A stretch of 64,000 bases of DNA from an uncultured Christensenella sp. (GTDB lineage: Bacteria; Bacillota; Clostridia; Christensenellales; Borkfalkiaceae): assembly GCA_910586365.1 (NCBI GenBank), contig CAJUGP010000007.1, forward strand, positions 1 through 64,000. Direction: 5' to 3'. Of this stretch, positions 52,198 to 60,749 are shown one piece after another. The position numbers and the translations under genes are program-made. The notes below the pieces were generated by a model, which was not told the origin of the DNA, searched no databases, and saw only the letters and a program-made list of their open reading frames with translations. Positions within the stretch are counted from its first letter, which is position 1. Each line of letters begins with the position of its first letter.

Positions 52198-52770
52198 TTA
52201 TTCGCTCTCGCGGTTGCGTAATTTTTCCAACTCTTCTTTCAGCCGTTCGTTTTCGCGGCGCAGATCGATAGCAAGACGGGCGTACAGCGCGTCGATCTCC
52301 CGCTCTAATTTGCGCTGCAAAAAGGTCTTTTCTTCGGGAATCCCCGCCTCTTTCGCCGCTTTCATCACCCGTTCGGGCTGTTTTTTGAGCAGATTGCGGT
52401 ATTTGTTCTGCATGCGCAGCATAAGCCGTTCGTCGCCGCCCGAAACGTTCATGATCGCCCTGCGCACCGAAATGCCCTTGCTCTTTTCTTCGAGCACGCG
52501 TTTCAAAAGCTCGTCCGTTTCCTCTTCGGTAAAGGGACGCACCTGCGCCGCGTCTAAATTTTTGCCGTCCAAAATGCGCTTTACGCGGCTGTCGTCGCGC
52601 TTCTTCAAAAACGAATAATAATAATTACGGACGCTTCCCTTTGCGCGGCTGTGTTCTCTGCCGTACGTTTCAAAGAGATACGAAAGTGTTTTTCCCGCAT
52701 TTTTCCCCGTGTAAATGTATTCGATCAGCCCCGTGGCTTCTTCTTCGGTATAGCCGTTGATTTTGTTCAT
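52198..52770 (-). CDS. hypothetical DNA-binding-like protein
   Basis: 190 aa, all helical and highly basic. Two Myb/RsfA-like patterns: TEEEATGLIEYIYTGKNAGKTL ... GSVRNYYYSFLKKR (about 8-60), and FTEEETDELLKRVLEEKSKGIS ... RLMLRMQNKYRNLLKK (about 80-130), each with the aromatic/basic spacing of a SANT fold. A C-terminal coiled coil follows (RRENERLKEELEKLRNRESE). Conserved hypothetical in Clostridia; a role as a sporulation-type DNA-binding protein is an inference. Confidence 0.6.
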   Translation of the reverse strand: MNKINGYTEEEATGLIEYIYTGKNAGKTLSYLFETYGREHSRAKGSVRNYYYSFLKKRDDSRVKRILDGKNLDAAQVRPFTEEETDELLKRVLEEKSKGISVRRAIMNVSGGDERLMLRMQNKYRNLLKKQPERVMKAAKEAGIPEEKTFLQRKLEREIDALYARLAIDLRRENERLKEELEKLRNRESE

Positions 52771-52792
52771 TCTATCACCTCGGACAAAATTG

Positions 52793-52820
52793 TTGACATA
52801 ATCAAGCGCGTTTATACATT
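52793..52820 (+). promoter_or_regulatory. promoter with almost no leader
   Basis: TTGACA (52793-52798) and TACATT (52815-52820), spacer 16 bp. The predicted start is within about 4 nt of the ATG at 52831, and there is no Shine-Dalgarno sequence. Confidence 0.5.
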
Positions 52821-52830
52821 AAATAAAAAT

Positions 52831-53706
52831 ATGCGAGTATATTTTTTGTCCGAAAAGCCGTGCGTGCTTTTTCTCAACGAGATCGCGCTCGGCAAAGTCG
52901 ATTTATTCGAGCGCGTGTGCGAAATCGACCCGAAAGACGGTATTTTCTGCGAAATGAAAGCCGCGGGCTACACAAGCGCGAGCTTCGTCTTTAACGAAGC
53001 ATTTTTGCTCGATCCGCCCCCGCAGATCAAGCTTTATTACACGGAAGACGCGCTCGCCGTTTACGCCTGCGATTACGTTCGCGCCGACCCCTGCATGAAG
53101 CTGCTTGCGCAGGAGCGGTTCGCCGATTGCCGTCTGACCCTCTTTTTACAGGGAAGAGTACAGCTCGAATTTTCACGCGGGGCAAACTTTACGCTCATTC
53201 CGCTGCCCGATTATTTGGAAACGGGCGGCATTTACCGCGTCGGAGCGGATTTTTTGATCGAATCGGACGCGGGATTCGCGCTGATCTCCAACGAGGGCAA
53301 ACTCGTTACCGCCGCGCGCGGGAAAGTAACCGAAAAAGATTACGCCCTATCGGCGGAAATTCCGTTCGGCGACAGTACGGGACACACTGCCCTTTGCAAA
53401 TGGGAAAACGGCGCGATGACTTCGTGCGCGATCCGCACCCGCCGCGAACCGAACGAAGCGACCTTTGCGCTCGCCCTCTTTGAAAGCGCGCTGATCGGCG
53501 CGGACTTTACCCCCTTTCTCTGCGACGCCTTGCAGGAAAAAGCAAGCGCGTTCAAGCAATTTTTGGGCGACTATACGAGCGTCGTACTGAGCGACGTTCC
53601 CGCGCGCGTCGGATTGGTCTATCCGCGAAAAGAACGCATTTTCGACGTACGTTATTTTACCGTGACCGTCGAGGACGGCAAAATCACGAATATCACCGCA
53701 GAATAA
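52831..53706 (+). CDS. hypothetical protein
   Basis: 291 aa from the ATG at 52831; the upstream in-frame extension is the antisense of the neighbouring gene. Beta-rich, no signal peptide, no membrane helix. It starts with MRVYFLSEKPCVLFLNEIAL, contains DADFL-type strands and a C-terminal RYFTVTVEDGKITNITAE. No family recognised. Divergent from the small DNA-binding-like gene; the predicted mRNA is near-leaderless. Confidence 0.7.
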   Translation: MRVYFLSEKPCVLFLNEIALGKVDLFERVCEIDPKDGIFCEMKAAGYTSASFVFNEAFLLDPPPQIKLYYTEDALAVYACDYVRADPCMKLLAQERFADCRLTLFLQGRVQLEFSRGANFTLIPLPDYLETGGIYRVGADFLIESDAGFALISNEGKLVTAARGKVTEKDYALSAEIPFGDSTGHTALCKWENGAMTSCAIRTRREPNEATFALALFESALIGADFTPFLCDALQEKASAFKQFLGDYTSVVLSDVPARVGLVYPRKERIFDVRYFTVTVEDGKITNITAE

Positions 53707-53727
53707 AAAAAGAGCCGCTTTGGCGCA

Positions 53728-53902
53728 AAATAAAGGCGGAAGATTTCATCTTCCGCCTGCACGTATAACTCCTTGCACGAACCACGTCAGAAATGTGGGC
53801 TGGACCCCGTGCCGTCCTCCTTAGAGGGATGCTCGACACAATAAAAAATGTAGATAAACTACGAAAGACGATATTAATCACATGCGCTTAGTTTTCGTGT
53901 GC
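53728..53902 (-). ncRNA. candidate structured non-coding RNA (unclassified)
   Basis: A minus-strand promoter (TTAACA 53932-53937, 17 bp, TAAAAT 53909-53914) leads to about 175 nt with no usable ORF, ending in a terminator (GGCGGAAGAT / ATCTTCCGCC, 53735-53757, then TTTATTTT). Internal helices include GUAG/CUAC, CCUC/GAGG and GCACG/CGUGC with a nested CCAC/GUGG. No gene lies downstream to be controlled in cis. Size and layout resemble 6S RNA, but no family signature was confirmed. Confidence 0.5.
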
Positions 53903-53961
53903 ACATCTATTTTAGCATATTCCCAATTTTATGTTAAACTATTACCCAAAAATTATATAAT

Positions 53962-54285
53962 TTATATTGATTTCATTAAATTTAAGATTGACTTCTTCTG
54001 CGCACCCGTCAACGTATTCCATACTCTTATCAATTCTTTTTGTTCTTCCGTCAATGCCATAAGTTCGTCCTCGTTTAACAGAAAATCAATAACGGTTATT
54101 TCAAAAGCCGAACAAACCGCTTCCAACAATGATAATGTAGGCGATGATAACCTATCTCGCCAATTATAAATAGTCGTCGGTGCGACACCCGCTTTCTTTG
54201 CAAGTTCGTAAATCGTCCAGCCTTTCTCTAATCGCAAAGCATCAACTTTGTCATATATTTGTTTTCCGTCTAATAAATCTAACAT
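53962..54285 (-). CDS. XRE-family transcriptional regulator
   Basis: 107 aa. Helix-turn-helix WTIYELAKKAGVAPTTIYNW and SPTLSLLEAVCSAFEITVID; a short helical C-terminus (LTEEQKELIRVWNTLTGAQK) likely for dimerisation. The gene and its flanks (53.88-54.38 kb) are clearly more AT-rich than the surroundings, suggesting acquisition. The -10 TATAAT (54305-54310 on the minus strand) lies between TACCC (54291) and GGGTA (54322), a likely autorepression operator. Confidence 0.88.
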   Translation of the reverse strand: MLDLLDGKQIYDKVDALRLEKGWTIYELAKKAGVAPTTIYNWRDRLSSPTLSLLEAVCSAFEITVIDFLLNEDELMALTEEQKELIRVWNTLTGAQKKSILNLMKSI

Positions 54286-54290
54286 TTCAT

Positions 54291-54326
54291 TACCCTTTGG
54301 CTATATTATACTATACCGATAGGGTA
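54291..54326 (-). promoter_or_regulatory. promoter and probable operator of the XRE gene
   Basis: Inverted repeat TACCC (54291-54295) / GGGTA (54322-54326) surrounds the minus-strand -10 TATAAT (54305-54310). No good -35 was found, which fits a repressor-controlled or weak promoter. Confidence 0.45.
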
Positions 54327-54383
54327 AATATATTCCCTTATTTCTCTATAATTATTACCTATTTGGTTGATATATAAACACAT

Positions 54384-54417
54384 AAAAAAAGCCCGTCCCG
54401 CAGGACGAGCTTTTTTT
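54384..54417 (-). terminator. intrinsic terminator of the cyclophilin-like gene
   Basis: AAAAAAGCCCGTCC and GGACGAGCTTTTTT around CGCA; T-rich on both strands. Confidence 0.8.
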
Positions 54418-54418
54418 C

Positions 54419-55378
54419 TTAATACTTGTTTACTTTGACCGATTTCACAAGAATGGGAACGTCGATCGGCGTATTGTATTCGGCGTTCAAGCCCGACGTT
54501 TTAATACGCTCGATCGGTTCGTACTGCAAATATTCGCTCGGTCCGATCAGCGTCGATTCGGTAAACGAAACGTCCTCGCTCAGATCTTTCTTGTATTCGT
54601 CGATCGCGTCGATCAGCTCTTGCAGCTTTTTGCTGCCTGCTTCGGTCGTTTTGCCGAATACGCAGTATTTGGAATCGAGCGCCGTGTTCGACTGACCCGT
54701 GAACGTATAGAAAAGCGAGGTGGCGCTGTTGTAAACGTACGATTTATCGTTATCGTATTTGTTTCCGCCGTTATTTTTGCCCCCGTCGTTGCGTTCGGTC
54801 GTCACGCGGGGCGGATTTTCCCCGTTTTCCGGTTGTTTCTCCGCATTGTAATACATGACGAGCGCGCCGAATTCGTGCACGTTTTCCTTCGCATTCGTCG
54901 TATTGTTGCCGTTCTGCGAAAATTCGCCGTATACGGTGTAAAGCGGCGTCATCGCATCGTCCGCCGTCGTATAAACAGGGCTTGACGAAACGACTTCGCG
55001 TCCGTTCGCCCAAACGCTTTGCGTGAACTTTTTACCTTCTCCTTCGGCAGTCTTCATTGCCGAAAAGTAATCTTTTTCCACCAACGCGCCGTTTTCCACC
55101 GTGTATCCGCCCGTGTGGATCTTATCTTCGCCGAAATCGTGTACGCACAGACCGTCGTAAAATCCCGTATCGGCAACCTCGATAAAATGCTGTACGGTTT
55201 TTGGCGCGTCGTAACGCGAAAGCTTATAAGCAACGGCGTAATCCGTTCCGTTAAACGTGTAGGTGACGGTTATTTCGGGATGTTTGGTCGTGCAACCCGT
55301 GAACGCAAACACGGCTCCCGCGCAGAGTGCCGCCGCGGTCGCAGCGCAAGCAAAACGTTTGAATGAATTCTTTTTCAT
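54419..55378 (-). CDS. cyclophilin-like peptidyl-prolyl isomerase lipoprotein
   Basis: 319 aa from the ATG at 55378. Lipobox FTGC (Cys29). The cyclophilin start pattern is visible: DAPKTVQHFIEVADTGFYDG, CVHDFGEDKIHTGGYT, FGALVMYYNAEKQPENG and later LFYTFTGQSNTALDSKYCVFG. A long Asn/Gly/Asp-rich loop (about 195-225) interrupts the domain. Likely aids folding of exported proteins. Weakly conserved catalytic Arg/Phe region, so activity is uncertain. Monocistronic. Confidence 0.72.
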   Translation of the reverse strand: MKKNSFKRFACAATAAALCAGAVFAFTGCTTKHPEITVTYTFNGTDYAVAYKLSRYDAPKTVQHFIEVADTGFYDGLCVHDFGEDKIHTGGYTVENGALVEKDYFSAMKTAEGEGKKFTQSVWANGREVVSSSPVYTTADDAMTPLYTVYGEFSQNGNNTTNAKENVHEFGALVMYYNAEKQPENGENPPRVTTERNDGGKNNGGNKYDNDKSYVYNSATSLFYTFTGQSNTALDSKYCVFGKTTEAGSKKLQELIDAIDEYKKDLSEDVSFTESTLIGPSEYLQYEPIERIKTSGLNAEYNTPIDVPILVKSVKVNKY

Positions 55379-55482
55379 GAATGACTCCCTTTTTTGATAC
55401 GGTTTTATTGTACCCGTTCTTGGCGCTTTCGTCAAGTAGTTTTGGCGAAGTTGCGTGAAAATTCGATAAAATCGGGATTTGC

Positions 55483-56349
55483 TTATTTGTTGGCGATCAA
55501 ATTAACGTCGAGTTTATTATAAGGAATTTCGATTTTTTCTTTTTCAAAGCGTTTCGTCATCGTCTCTTGAAGATCGAAATACACCGTCCAATAATCGGCG
55601 TTCTTCGCCCAGCAGCGGCAGACGAACACCAGCGCGCTCTCGCCCTGCTCGTTCAGCCGAACGGTATAACCGTCGTCGTGCAGCACTAATTCGTGTGCGT
55701 CGAGCACCGATTCGATAATCTTCTTCACTTTATCGACGTCCGTTCCGTAAGCGACGCCGAACGTGAGATCGACGCGGCGCTTTTCTTCCGCGGAATAATT
55801 GACGATATTCCCGCCCGAAACCGAAGAGTTGGGAATGGTGACGACTTTGTTATCGGGGGTTTTAAGCTTGGTGCTGAACAGCGAAATTTTAACCACCGTG
55901 CCGCTGATCCCCGAAACTTCCACGTAATCGCCTTCCTCGAAGGGGTGGTTGGAAACAAGGATCATTCCGCTCGCAAAATTGGCGATGATCGACTGCAAGG
56001 CAAGCGAAATCGCCAACGTGCCGACGGTGAGCAGCGCAACGAAGCTCGTCGTATCGATGCCCAAAATACGCAAAACGATGATGAGATAGATAAAGACGAG
56101 CACCACTTTCAGAATGGTGAGAATAAAATCGCCCGCGATGCCTTTGAGTTTGGTTTTGTTTACGAGTTTTCGCGATACGGAAAGCACGATCTTCAATACG
56201 ATCAACCCCACCAAAATGACGGCAACCGCAATCACGATATGCATCCAACCGCGCTCGGCAAGGAACCAGTTGACGAGCGAATTCCAAATTTTAACGAAAA
56301 ATCCTTGTTCGGCGGGAGCTTCATCCGCCAAAAGCGTGAAAAGACTCAT
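55483..56349 (-). CDS. MscS-family mechanosensitive channel
   Basis: 288 aa. Three to four N-terminal helices, then the pore-lining helix VALLTVGTLAISLALQSIIANF and the beta-domain FEEGDYVEVSGISGTVVKISLF, then TPDNKVVTIPNSSVSGGNIVNYS. Small-conductance channel that releases solutes on hypo-osmotic shock. Lies beyond the rplL terminator, where rpoB would normally be. Confidence 0.93.
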   Translation of the reverse strand: MSLFTLLADEAPAEQGFFVKIWNSLVNWFLAERGWMHIVIAVAVILVGLIVLKIVLSVSRKLVNKTKLKGIAGDFILTILKVVLVFIYLIIVLRILGIDTTSFVALLTVGTLAISLALQSIIANFASGMILVSNHPFEEGDYVEVSGISGTVVKISLFSTKLKTPDNKVVTIPNSSVSGGNIVNYSAEEKRRVDLTFGVAYGTDVDKVKKIIESVLDAHELVLHDDGYTVRLNEQGESALVFVCRCWAKNADYWTVYFDLQETMTKRFEKEKIEIPYNKLDVNLIANK

Positions 56350-56380
56350 TGTGTTTTCTCCTTAACAATTATGAAAGAAT

Positions 56381-56410
56381 AAAAAAACCGTAAGCCACGC
56401 CTACGGTTTT
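56381..56410 (-). terminator. intrinsic terminator of rplJ-rplL
   Basis: ACCGTA and TACGGT stem (extended by internal GC) with a long T-run on the minus strand. It ends the ribosomal transcript before the mscS-type gene. Confidence 0.7.
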
Positions 56411-56423
56411 ATCCTTTGTTTGA

Positions 56424-56798
56424 TTACGCAAGCTCCGCAACCGCGCCCGCTTCCTTGAGCTTGGCAACAGCCGCTTCCGCGTCCGCCTTGGGAACGGCTT
56501 CTTTGAGCACGCCGAGACTTTCGACCGCCTTCTTCGCTTCCGCAAGGCCGAGACCCGTGAATTCGCGCACCGCTTTGATAACGGCAATCTTGTTCGCGCC
56601 GATCTCTTTAAGCACGATGTTGAACTCGGTCTTTTCTTCTTCTGCGGGAGCCGCCTCCGCGCCGCCTGCAACCGCGCCGCCGACCGCTACGGGAGCCGCC
56701 GCGCTTACGCCGAATTCTTCTTCCAACGCCTTAACAAGGTCGTTAAGCTCGACAACCGTCATAGCTTTTACTTCTTCGATCAATTTCTGAACGTCCAT
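56424..56798 (-). CDS. rplL: ribosomal protein bL12 (L7/L12)
   Basis: 124 aa. N-terminal dimer domain ([19 protein letters not shown]), Ala/Gly/Glu-rich hinge, C-terminal domain [20 protein letters not shown] and [20 protein letters not shown]. Forms the stalk with L10. Last gene of the ribosomal cluster; followed by a terminator rather than rpoB. Confidence 0.97.
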   Translation of the reverse strand: MDVQKLIEEVKAMTVVELNDLVKALEEEFGVSAAAPVAVGGAVAGGAEAAPAEEEKTEFNIVLKEIGANKIAVIKAVREFTGLGLAEAKKAVESLGVLKEAVPKADAEAAVAKLKEAGAVAELA

Positions 56799-56818
56799 TT
56801 TTAATTCCTCCGATTATT

Positions 56819-57346
56819 TTAAGATTTTTTTTCTGCGATTGCTTTCAATACGTAAGCAAAATTCGCAATAGGCGACTGCAAGCAGCCGAGCATTTTGGCG
56901 ATCAAGACCTCTCTCGAAGGGATCGCCGCCAGTTTTTTAACGCCTTCCGCGTCAACGTACGCGCCGTCGACGTAAGCGCTCTTCGGGGTGAGTTTGTCCG
57001 CGAGCGCGGGATTTTCTTTGCCCGCCTTGACCACGATCGAGCAGCCGCTCGTTTCGTCGGGACAGAACACGAACACCGTTGCGCCGTTCAAATCGTTATT
57101 AAACGCCGTTACGCCGAGTTCTTCAAACGCCTTGCGCACAAGCGTGTTTTTATACACCTTGTATTCGCAGTGCGCCTGCGTAAACTTACCGCGGAGCGCG
57201 GTCACTTCCGCCACCGTAAGACGGTCGTAAGACGCAAGCACTACCGATTTACTGCTTTGGATCTTGCCTTTGATTTCTTCTACGACAACCTTTTTCGCTT
57301 TGAAATTTTCCGATTCCGCTTTCTTGTTTCTGACTTTTCCTGCCAT
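56819..57346 (-). CDS. rplJ: ribosomal protein uL10
   Basis: 175 aa from the ATG at 57346 with GGAGG upstream; an upstream alternative start lies in the leader. L10 features: SKSVVLASYDRLTVAEVTAL, KVYKNTLVRKAFEELG and PSREVLIAKMLGCLQSPIAN. Anchors the L12 stalk. Expression likely controlled by the L10 leader upstream. Confidence 0.96.
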   Translation of the reverse strand: MAGKVRNKKAESENFKAKKVVVEEIKGKIQSSKSVVLASYDRLTVAEVTALRGKFTQAHCEYKVYKNTLVRKAFEELGVTAFNNDLNGATVFVFCPDETSGCSIVVKAGKENPALADKLTPKSAYVDGAYVDAEGVKKLAAIPSREVLIAKMLGCLQSPIANFAYVLKAIAEKKS

Positions 57347-57579
57347 GATTACCTCCTTCAACTTCACGATTTTTATTTGCTTGGCGCGCAAATAAAAATC
57401 CGTGATTTGAGGGAAACCGCGGTCTGCACGCGCTACGCGCTAACAGCCGAGTATTTCCCTCTGCGGGCGAATTTTTAAGAGCGCCACCTTTTACTTCGCC
57501 CGCATTCACCTTTCCTGTGAAAGTCGCAAGCGACAAATTGGGTGCTTCCGCAGCTACAAAAACCGTTCGGTTAAATTAA
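57347..57579 (-). promoter_or_regulatory. ribosomal L10 leader
   Basis: The 230-nt leader between the rplA terminator and rplJ holds the CGCCCGCAGAGGGAAAUAC-type segment and a matching CCGCGGUUUCCCUC, as in L10 leaders that bind L10(L12)4. Immediately before the RBS is a long stem, ATTTTTATTTG / CAAATAAAAAT (57364-57402 region), which could occlude or expose the start. No promoter was identified. Confidence 0.65.
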
Positions 57580-57612
57580 AATGCTCCGTACCGCAAACGG
57601 GTACGGAGCATT
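57580..57612 (-). terminator. intrinsic terminator of rplK-rplA
   Basis: AATGCTCCGTACC and GGTACGGAGCATT are a perfect 13-bp stem followed by TTTAATTTAA on the minus strand. It may be partial, allowing read-through into the rplJ leader. Confidence 0.8.
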
Positions 57613-57745
57613 CGATCAATTACGAACGGAACTCCGACCTCGGCGAGATATTAAGCTCAACGCACTCGCTTTCTGCGGTCATATGGATTTTTCGCTGTTA
57701 TCTTAACACAAAGCAAGCTTGCTGTCAAGCATTTTTCCGCCTTGT

Positions 57746-58435
57746 TTAGATCTTATTGTAGTTTACTTTTACGCCGGGACCCATCGTGGAAGTAAGCGCA
57801 ACGGACTTGATGTACTGACCCTTCGCCGCGGCGGGTTTCGCCTTGACGATCGCTTCCATCAGCGCGTTGAAGTTTTCCATGAGTTTTTCCGTGCCGAAGC
57901 TCTTTTTGCCGATCGGGCAGTGAATGATCGCCGTTTTATCCAAACGATATTCCACTTTACCTGCCTTCACTTCGGCAACCGCCTTCGCGGTGTCCATCGT
58001 AACCGTGCCCGACTTGGGGTTGGGCATCAAGCCTTTGGGACCGAGAATACGACCGATACGGCCTACCATGCCCATCATATCGGGCGTAGTGATCATCACG
58101 TCGAATCCGAACCAATTTTCGGTTTGGATCTTCTGGATCATCTCTTCCGCGCCGACGAAATCCGCGCCCGCAGCCTGCGCCGCGTCCGCTCTTTCGCCTT
58201 TTGCGATAACGAGCACTTTTTTTGTTTTACCCGTGCCGTTGGGAAGAACGAGCACGCCGCGGACCTGCTGGTCTGCCTGACGGGGGTCGATACCCAAGCG
58301 TACGTGCAATTCCACCGTTTCGTCGAATTTCGCCTTCGCGTTTGCAAGCACAAGACCCATCGCCTCGACCGCTTCGTACGATTTGGTGCGTTCGTAGGAT
58401 TTCAGACTGTCGGAATATTTCTTACCGTATTTCAT
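57746..58435 (-). CDS. rplA: ribosomal protein uL1
   Basis: 229 aa from the ATG at 58435. L1 motifs: [58 protein letters not shown] and [16 protein letters not shown]. Binds 23S rRNA at the L1 stalk. 10 bp after rplK. Confidence 0.97.
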   Translation of the reverse strand: MKYGKKYSDSLKSYERTKSYEAVEAMGLVLANAKAKFDETVELHVRLGIDPRQADQQVRGVLVLPNGTGKTKKVLVIAKGERADAAQAAGADFVGAEEMIQKIQTENWFGFDVMITTPDMMGMVGRIGRILGPKGLMPNPKSGTVTMDTAKAVAEVKAGKVEYRLDKTAIIHCPIGKKSFGTEKLMENFNALMEAIVKAKPAAAKGQYIKSVALTSTMGPGVKVNYNKI

Positions 58436-58445
58436 ACTTTCCTCC

Positions 58446-58871
58446 TTACTCCTCAACCGTAACGCCCATCGAGCGCGCCGTACCCTTGATCATGCTCATC
58501 GCGCTTTCGAGCGACGTGCAGTTCAGATCGGGCAGTTTCTGTTTTGCGATTTCTTCGACCTGCGCCTTCGTGAGCTTGCCGACCTTCACTTTGTTCGGCG
58601 TTCCGCTTGCCGATTCCAACCCGAGCGCCTTTTTGATCAAAACGGGCGCGGGCGGCGTCTTTAAGACGAACGTGAACGAACGGTCTGCATAAATCGTCAT
58701 CACGACGGGAATGATCAACCCTTCTTGATTCGCCGTTTTTGCGTTGAATTCCTTGGTAAAGCCCGGAATATTGATTCCGTGCGGACCGAGCGTCGAACCG
58801 ACGGGCGGACCGGGAGTCGCTTTTCCCGCAGGAAGCTGCAACTTAACGACAGCGGTAATTTTCTTTGCCAT
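58446..58871 (-). CDS. rplK: ribosomal protein uL11
   Basis: 141 aa. [20 protein letters not shown] and [12 protein letters not shown] are diagnostic; ends [13 protein letters not shown]. Binds the GTPase-associated centre of 23S rRNA. Separated from nusG by 330 bp that contain tandem repeats, so a promoter of its own is likely but was not found. Confidence 0.97.
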   Translation of the reverse strand: MAKKITAVVKLQLPAGKATPGPPVGSTLGPHGINIPGFTKEFNAKTANQEGLIIPVVMTIYADRSFTFVLKTPPAPVLIKKALGLESASGTPNKVKVGKLTKAQVEEIAKQKLPDLNCTSLESAMSMIKGTARSMGVTVEE

Positions 58872-58970
58872 AATATTGCCTCCTTGTGGTGTTTACAAGA
58901 CGATTGAAAAATTTTCGTCTCTCCCACTCTATCTGAAAGGGCTTGCGCCCGTTCATTCTGTTTTTGCTCT

Positions 58971-59200
58971 CAGATTTCTCGACTTCACGTTGTTCCGCTC
59001 GAAATGACAGATTTCATACTGAGCGATTAACACCTGCCGCCAATTGAACTGAGATTTTTCGGCTTCACGTTGTTCCGCTCGAAATGACAGACTTCATACT
59101 GAGCGATTAGCGCCTGCCGCCAATTGAACTTAAATTTCTCGGCTTCACGTTGTTCCGCTCGAAATGACGCAATGTCATATTGAGCGAAGACGAAATATCT
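58971..59200. repeat. 80-bp tandem repeat between nusG and rplK
   Basis: Three copies with exact 80-bp spacing (starts near 58973, 59053, 59133). The first two are near-identical through 80 bp, the third is truncated. Each contains TTCACGTTGTTCCGCTCGAA and TGACAG-type ends of the dispersed REP-like family also seen at 41.6 kb. Confidence 0.85.
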
Positions 59201-59203
59201 TTC

Positions 59204-59773
59204 TTATTCTTCCGTCGGCTCGGTGCTTTCGGGAAGGTCGGAAGAAACGCGCTCCATTTGAACGTAATCGACTTCCACGTCCTGCGGACGCCCGAACATG
59301 ACGATATCCACTCTGGCGCGCTGCCCCACTTCGTCCAACTCGCGGATTGTTCCCACGAACCCTTCAAGCGGACCGCTCATGATCGAAACTTTGTCGCCGA
59401 TCTTGAAGTCGGCGTCGTCAACGTATTCGTCGAGCCGCATTTTGCGGATCTCTTCTTTTTTCATGGGAATGGGTCTGCCCTGCGGACCGCAGAATCCCGT
59501 TACGCCGCGCGTGTTCGTCACAAGATACCAAAGCTGGTTGGAATAAATCATCTTGATGAAAACGTAGCAAGGCAGCAGTTTTCTTTCGACGACTTTCTTC
59601 TTTCCGTTCGCTTTTTCTTCGATCGTCTTTTCTGTGGGAATTTTCACGTCGACGATACTGTCTTGCAGGTTGTTGTTCTCGATCAAGCGTTTCAAACTGT
59701 CCTGCACCATCGTTTCATAACCCGAATAGGTATGAAGAATATACCATTTGGGTTCGGTATCGTTATTCGCCAT
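59204..59773 (-). CDS. nusG: transcription termination/antitermination factor
   Basis: 189 aa. NGN domain KWYILHTYSGYETMVQDSLK, CYVFIKMIYSNQLWYLVTNT and GVTGFCGPQGRPIPM; KOW domain GDKVSIMSGPLEGFVGTIRE. Couples RNA polymerase to ribosomes or Rho. Starts 2 bp after secE. Confidence 0.97.
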   Translation of the reverse strand: MANNDTEPKWYILHTYSGYETMVQDSLKRLIENNNLQDSIVDVKIPTEKTIEEKANGKKKVVERKLLPCYVFIKMIYSNQLWYLVTNTRGVTGFCGPQGRPIPMKKEEIRKMRLDEYVDDADFKIGDKVSIMSGPLEGFVGTIRELDEVGQRARVDIVMFGRPQDVEVDYVQMERVSSDLPESTEPTEE

Positions 59774-59775
59774 GA

Positions 59776-60069
59776 TTATGCTCCCGTACCGAATTTCGTG
59801 ATGAGTTTAAGAAGTTCGCTCAAACCGTAGTTTACGCCCGTGACGAGCACCATGAAGATAAGAACGATCACAAGCACGACGCCCGTCGCCTTCACAGCCT
59901 GTCCGAACGTGGGCCAGGAAACGCGTTTCAGCTCGCCGAACGTTTCTTTGAGCTTTCTGCCGAGACGGACGAAAATGTTGGGCTTTTTGTCCTTGTTTTT
60001 GTCCTTATTCTTTTTTGCCGGCTTTTCGGATTTGGATTCGACTTGGGAATCCGTATCTTTTTTCGACAT
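59776..60069 (-). CDS. secE: preprotein translocase subunit
   Basis: 97 aa. Lys/Asp-rich N-terminus (PAKKNKDKNKDKK), then the SecE core RKLKETFGELKRVSWPTFGQ and one membrane helix (GVVLVIVLIFMVLVTGV). Essential SecYEG component. Between rpmG and nusG as is usual. Confidence 0.96.
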   Translation of the reverse strand: MSKKDTDSQVESKSEKPAKKNKDKNKDKKPNIFVRLGRKLKETFGELKRVSWPTFGQAVKATGVVLVIVLIFMVLVTGVNYGLSELLKLITKFGTGA

Positions 60070-60088
60070 GATCGGCTCCTTACAAAAA

Positions 60089-60253
60089 TTATTTGGATTC
60101 CTTATGTGCCGTGTGTTTTTTGCAAACGGGGCAGTATTTTTTCAGCTCCAAACGATCGGGATCGTTGCGCTTGTTCTTAAAACTGTCGTAGTTGCGGTTA
60201 TGACACTCCGTGCACTCGAACGTGACTTTCATTCTCGTGGATTTGGTAGCCAT
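60089..60253 (-). CDS. rpmG: ribosomal protein bL33
   Basis: 54 aa from the ATG at 60253. Zinc-binding form with two Cys pairs: [11 protein letters not shown] and [14 protein letters not shown]. First gene of the secE-nusG unit. Confidence 0.96.
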   Translation of the reverse strand: MATKSTRMKVTFECTECHNRNYDSFKNKRNDPDRLELKKYCPVCKKHTAHKESK

Positions 60254-60303
60254 TTGTAAACTCCATACAAAAAAATTACACCCGCTTTTGGGTGCGTAAC
60301 GTA

Positions 60304-60332
60304 AGTTTATCACAACGGTGAAATGATGTCAA
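60304..60332 (-). promoter_or_regulatory. promoter of rpmG-secE-nusG
   Basis: Minus-strand -35 TTGACA (60327-60332) and -10 TAAACT (60304-60309), spacer 17 bp, about 45 bp before rpmG. Confidence 0.7.
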
Positions 60333-60339
60333 TCTTTTT

Positions 60340-60672
60340 TACAAGCATATTCAAAAATTTTTCACGGAAATTTTATATGCGCTACTCACCCTATTGCGCC
60401 ACCTTGTGAATCTCCCTTGCGCTGCGCGCTTTCCCCCTTTGACAAGGGGGACTTTTGGGCTTCCGTGTGCAAAAGAAGGTTTACCTTGTTGTGTCCCTCT
60501 TGTGTAAAGGGGTGAGTTGCGAATTCTACGCACCACGCCTGCGGCGTGTGCGTTCGCGGCGAACTGAGCCATTGCACATTGATTGGTGCAATAGCGTGAC
60601 CGAACCGCCGTTTTCCCTTGCGGCGGTAAGAAATTGAGGGGGATTGTCGCCTTACCCCGTCAAGCACAACGC
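60340..60672. repeat. intergenic repeat-rich DNA
   Basis: Between rpmG and the next gene. Contains CCCCCTTTGACAAGGGGGA (an imperfect palindrome common in Clostridial genomes), a diverged second copy near 60485, and several GC-rich inverted repeats. No gene seen. Confidence 0.5.
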
Positions 60673-60673
60673 A

Positions 60674-60710
60674 AACTCCCGACGGCAAGCCGTCGGGAGT
60701 TCTTTTTCTT
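60674..60710. terminator. strong hairpin terminator
   Basis: AACTCCCGACGG and CCGTCGGGAGTT make a perfect 12-bp stem around CAAG. The T-run is on the plus strand, but the hairpin is suitably placed after the large minus-strand gene. Confidence 0.65.
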
Positions 60711-60749
60711 TTGTTTTGCTTTCGCGGCGGTTAAGCCGTGTTTGCCGAA

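Noticed and set aside
58971..59200. 80-bp repeats as a CRISPR array
   Set aside because: Whole 80-bp unit repeats, so no variable spacers.
60254..60749. tRNA or small gene in the long gap
   Set aside because: No cloverleaf or T-loop sequence and no frame with a ribosome binding site.
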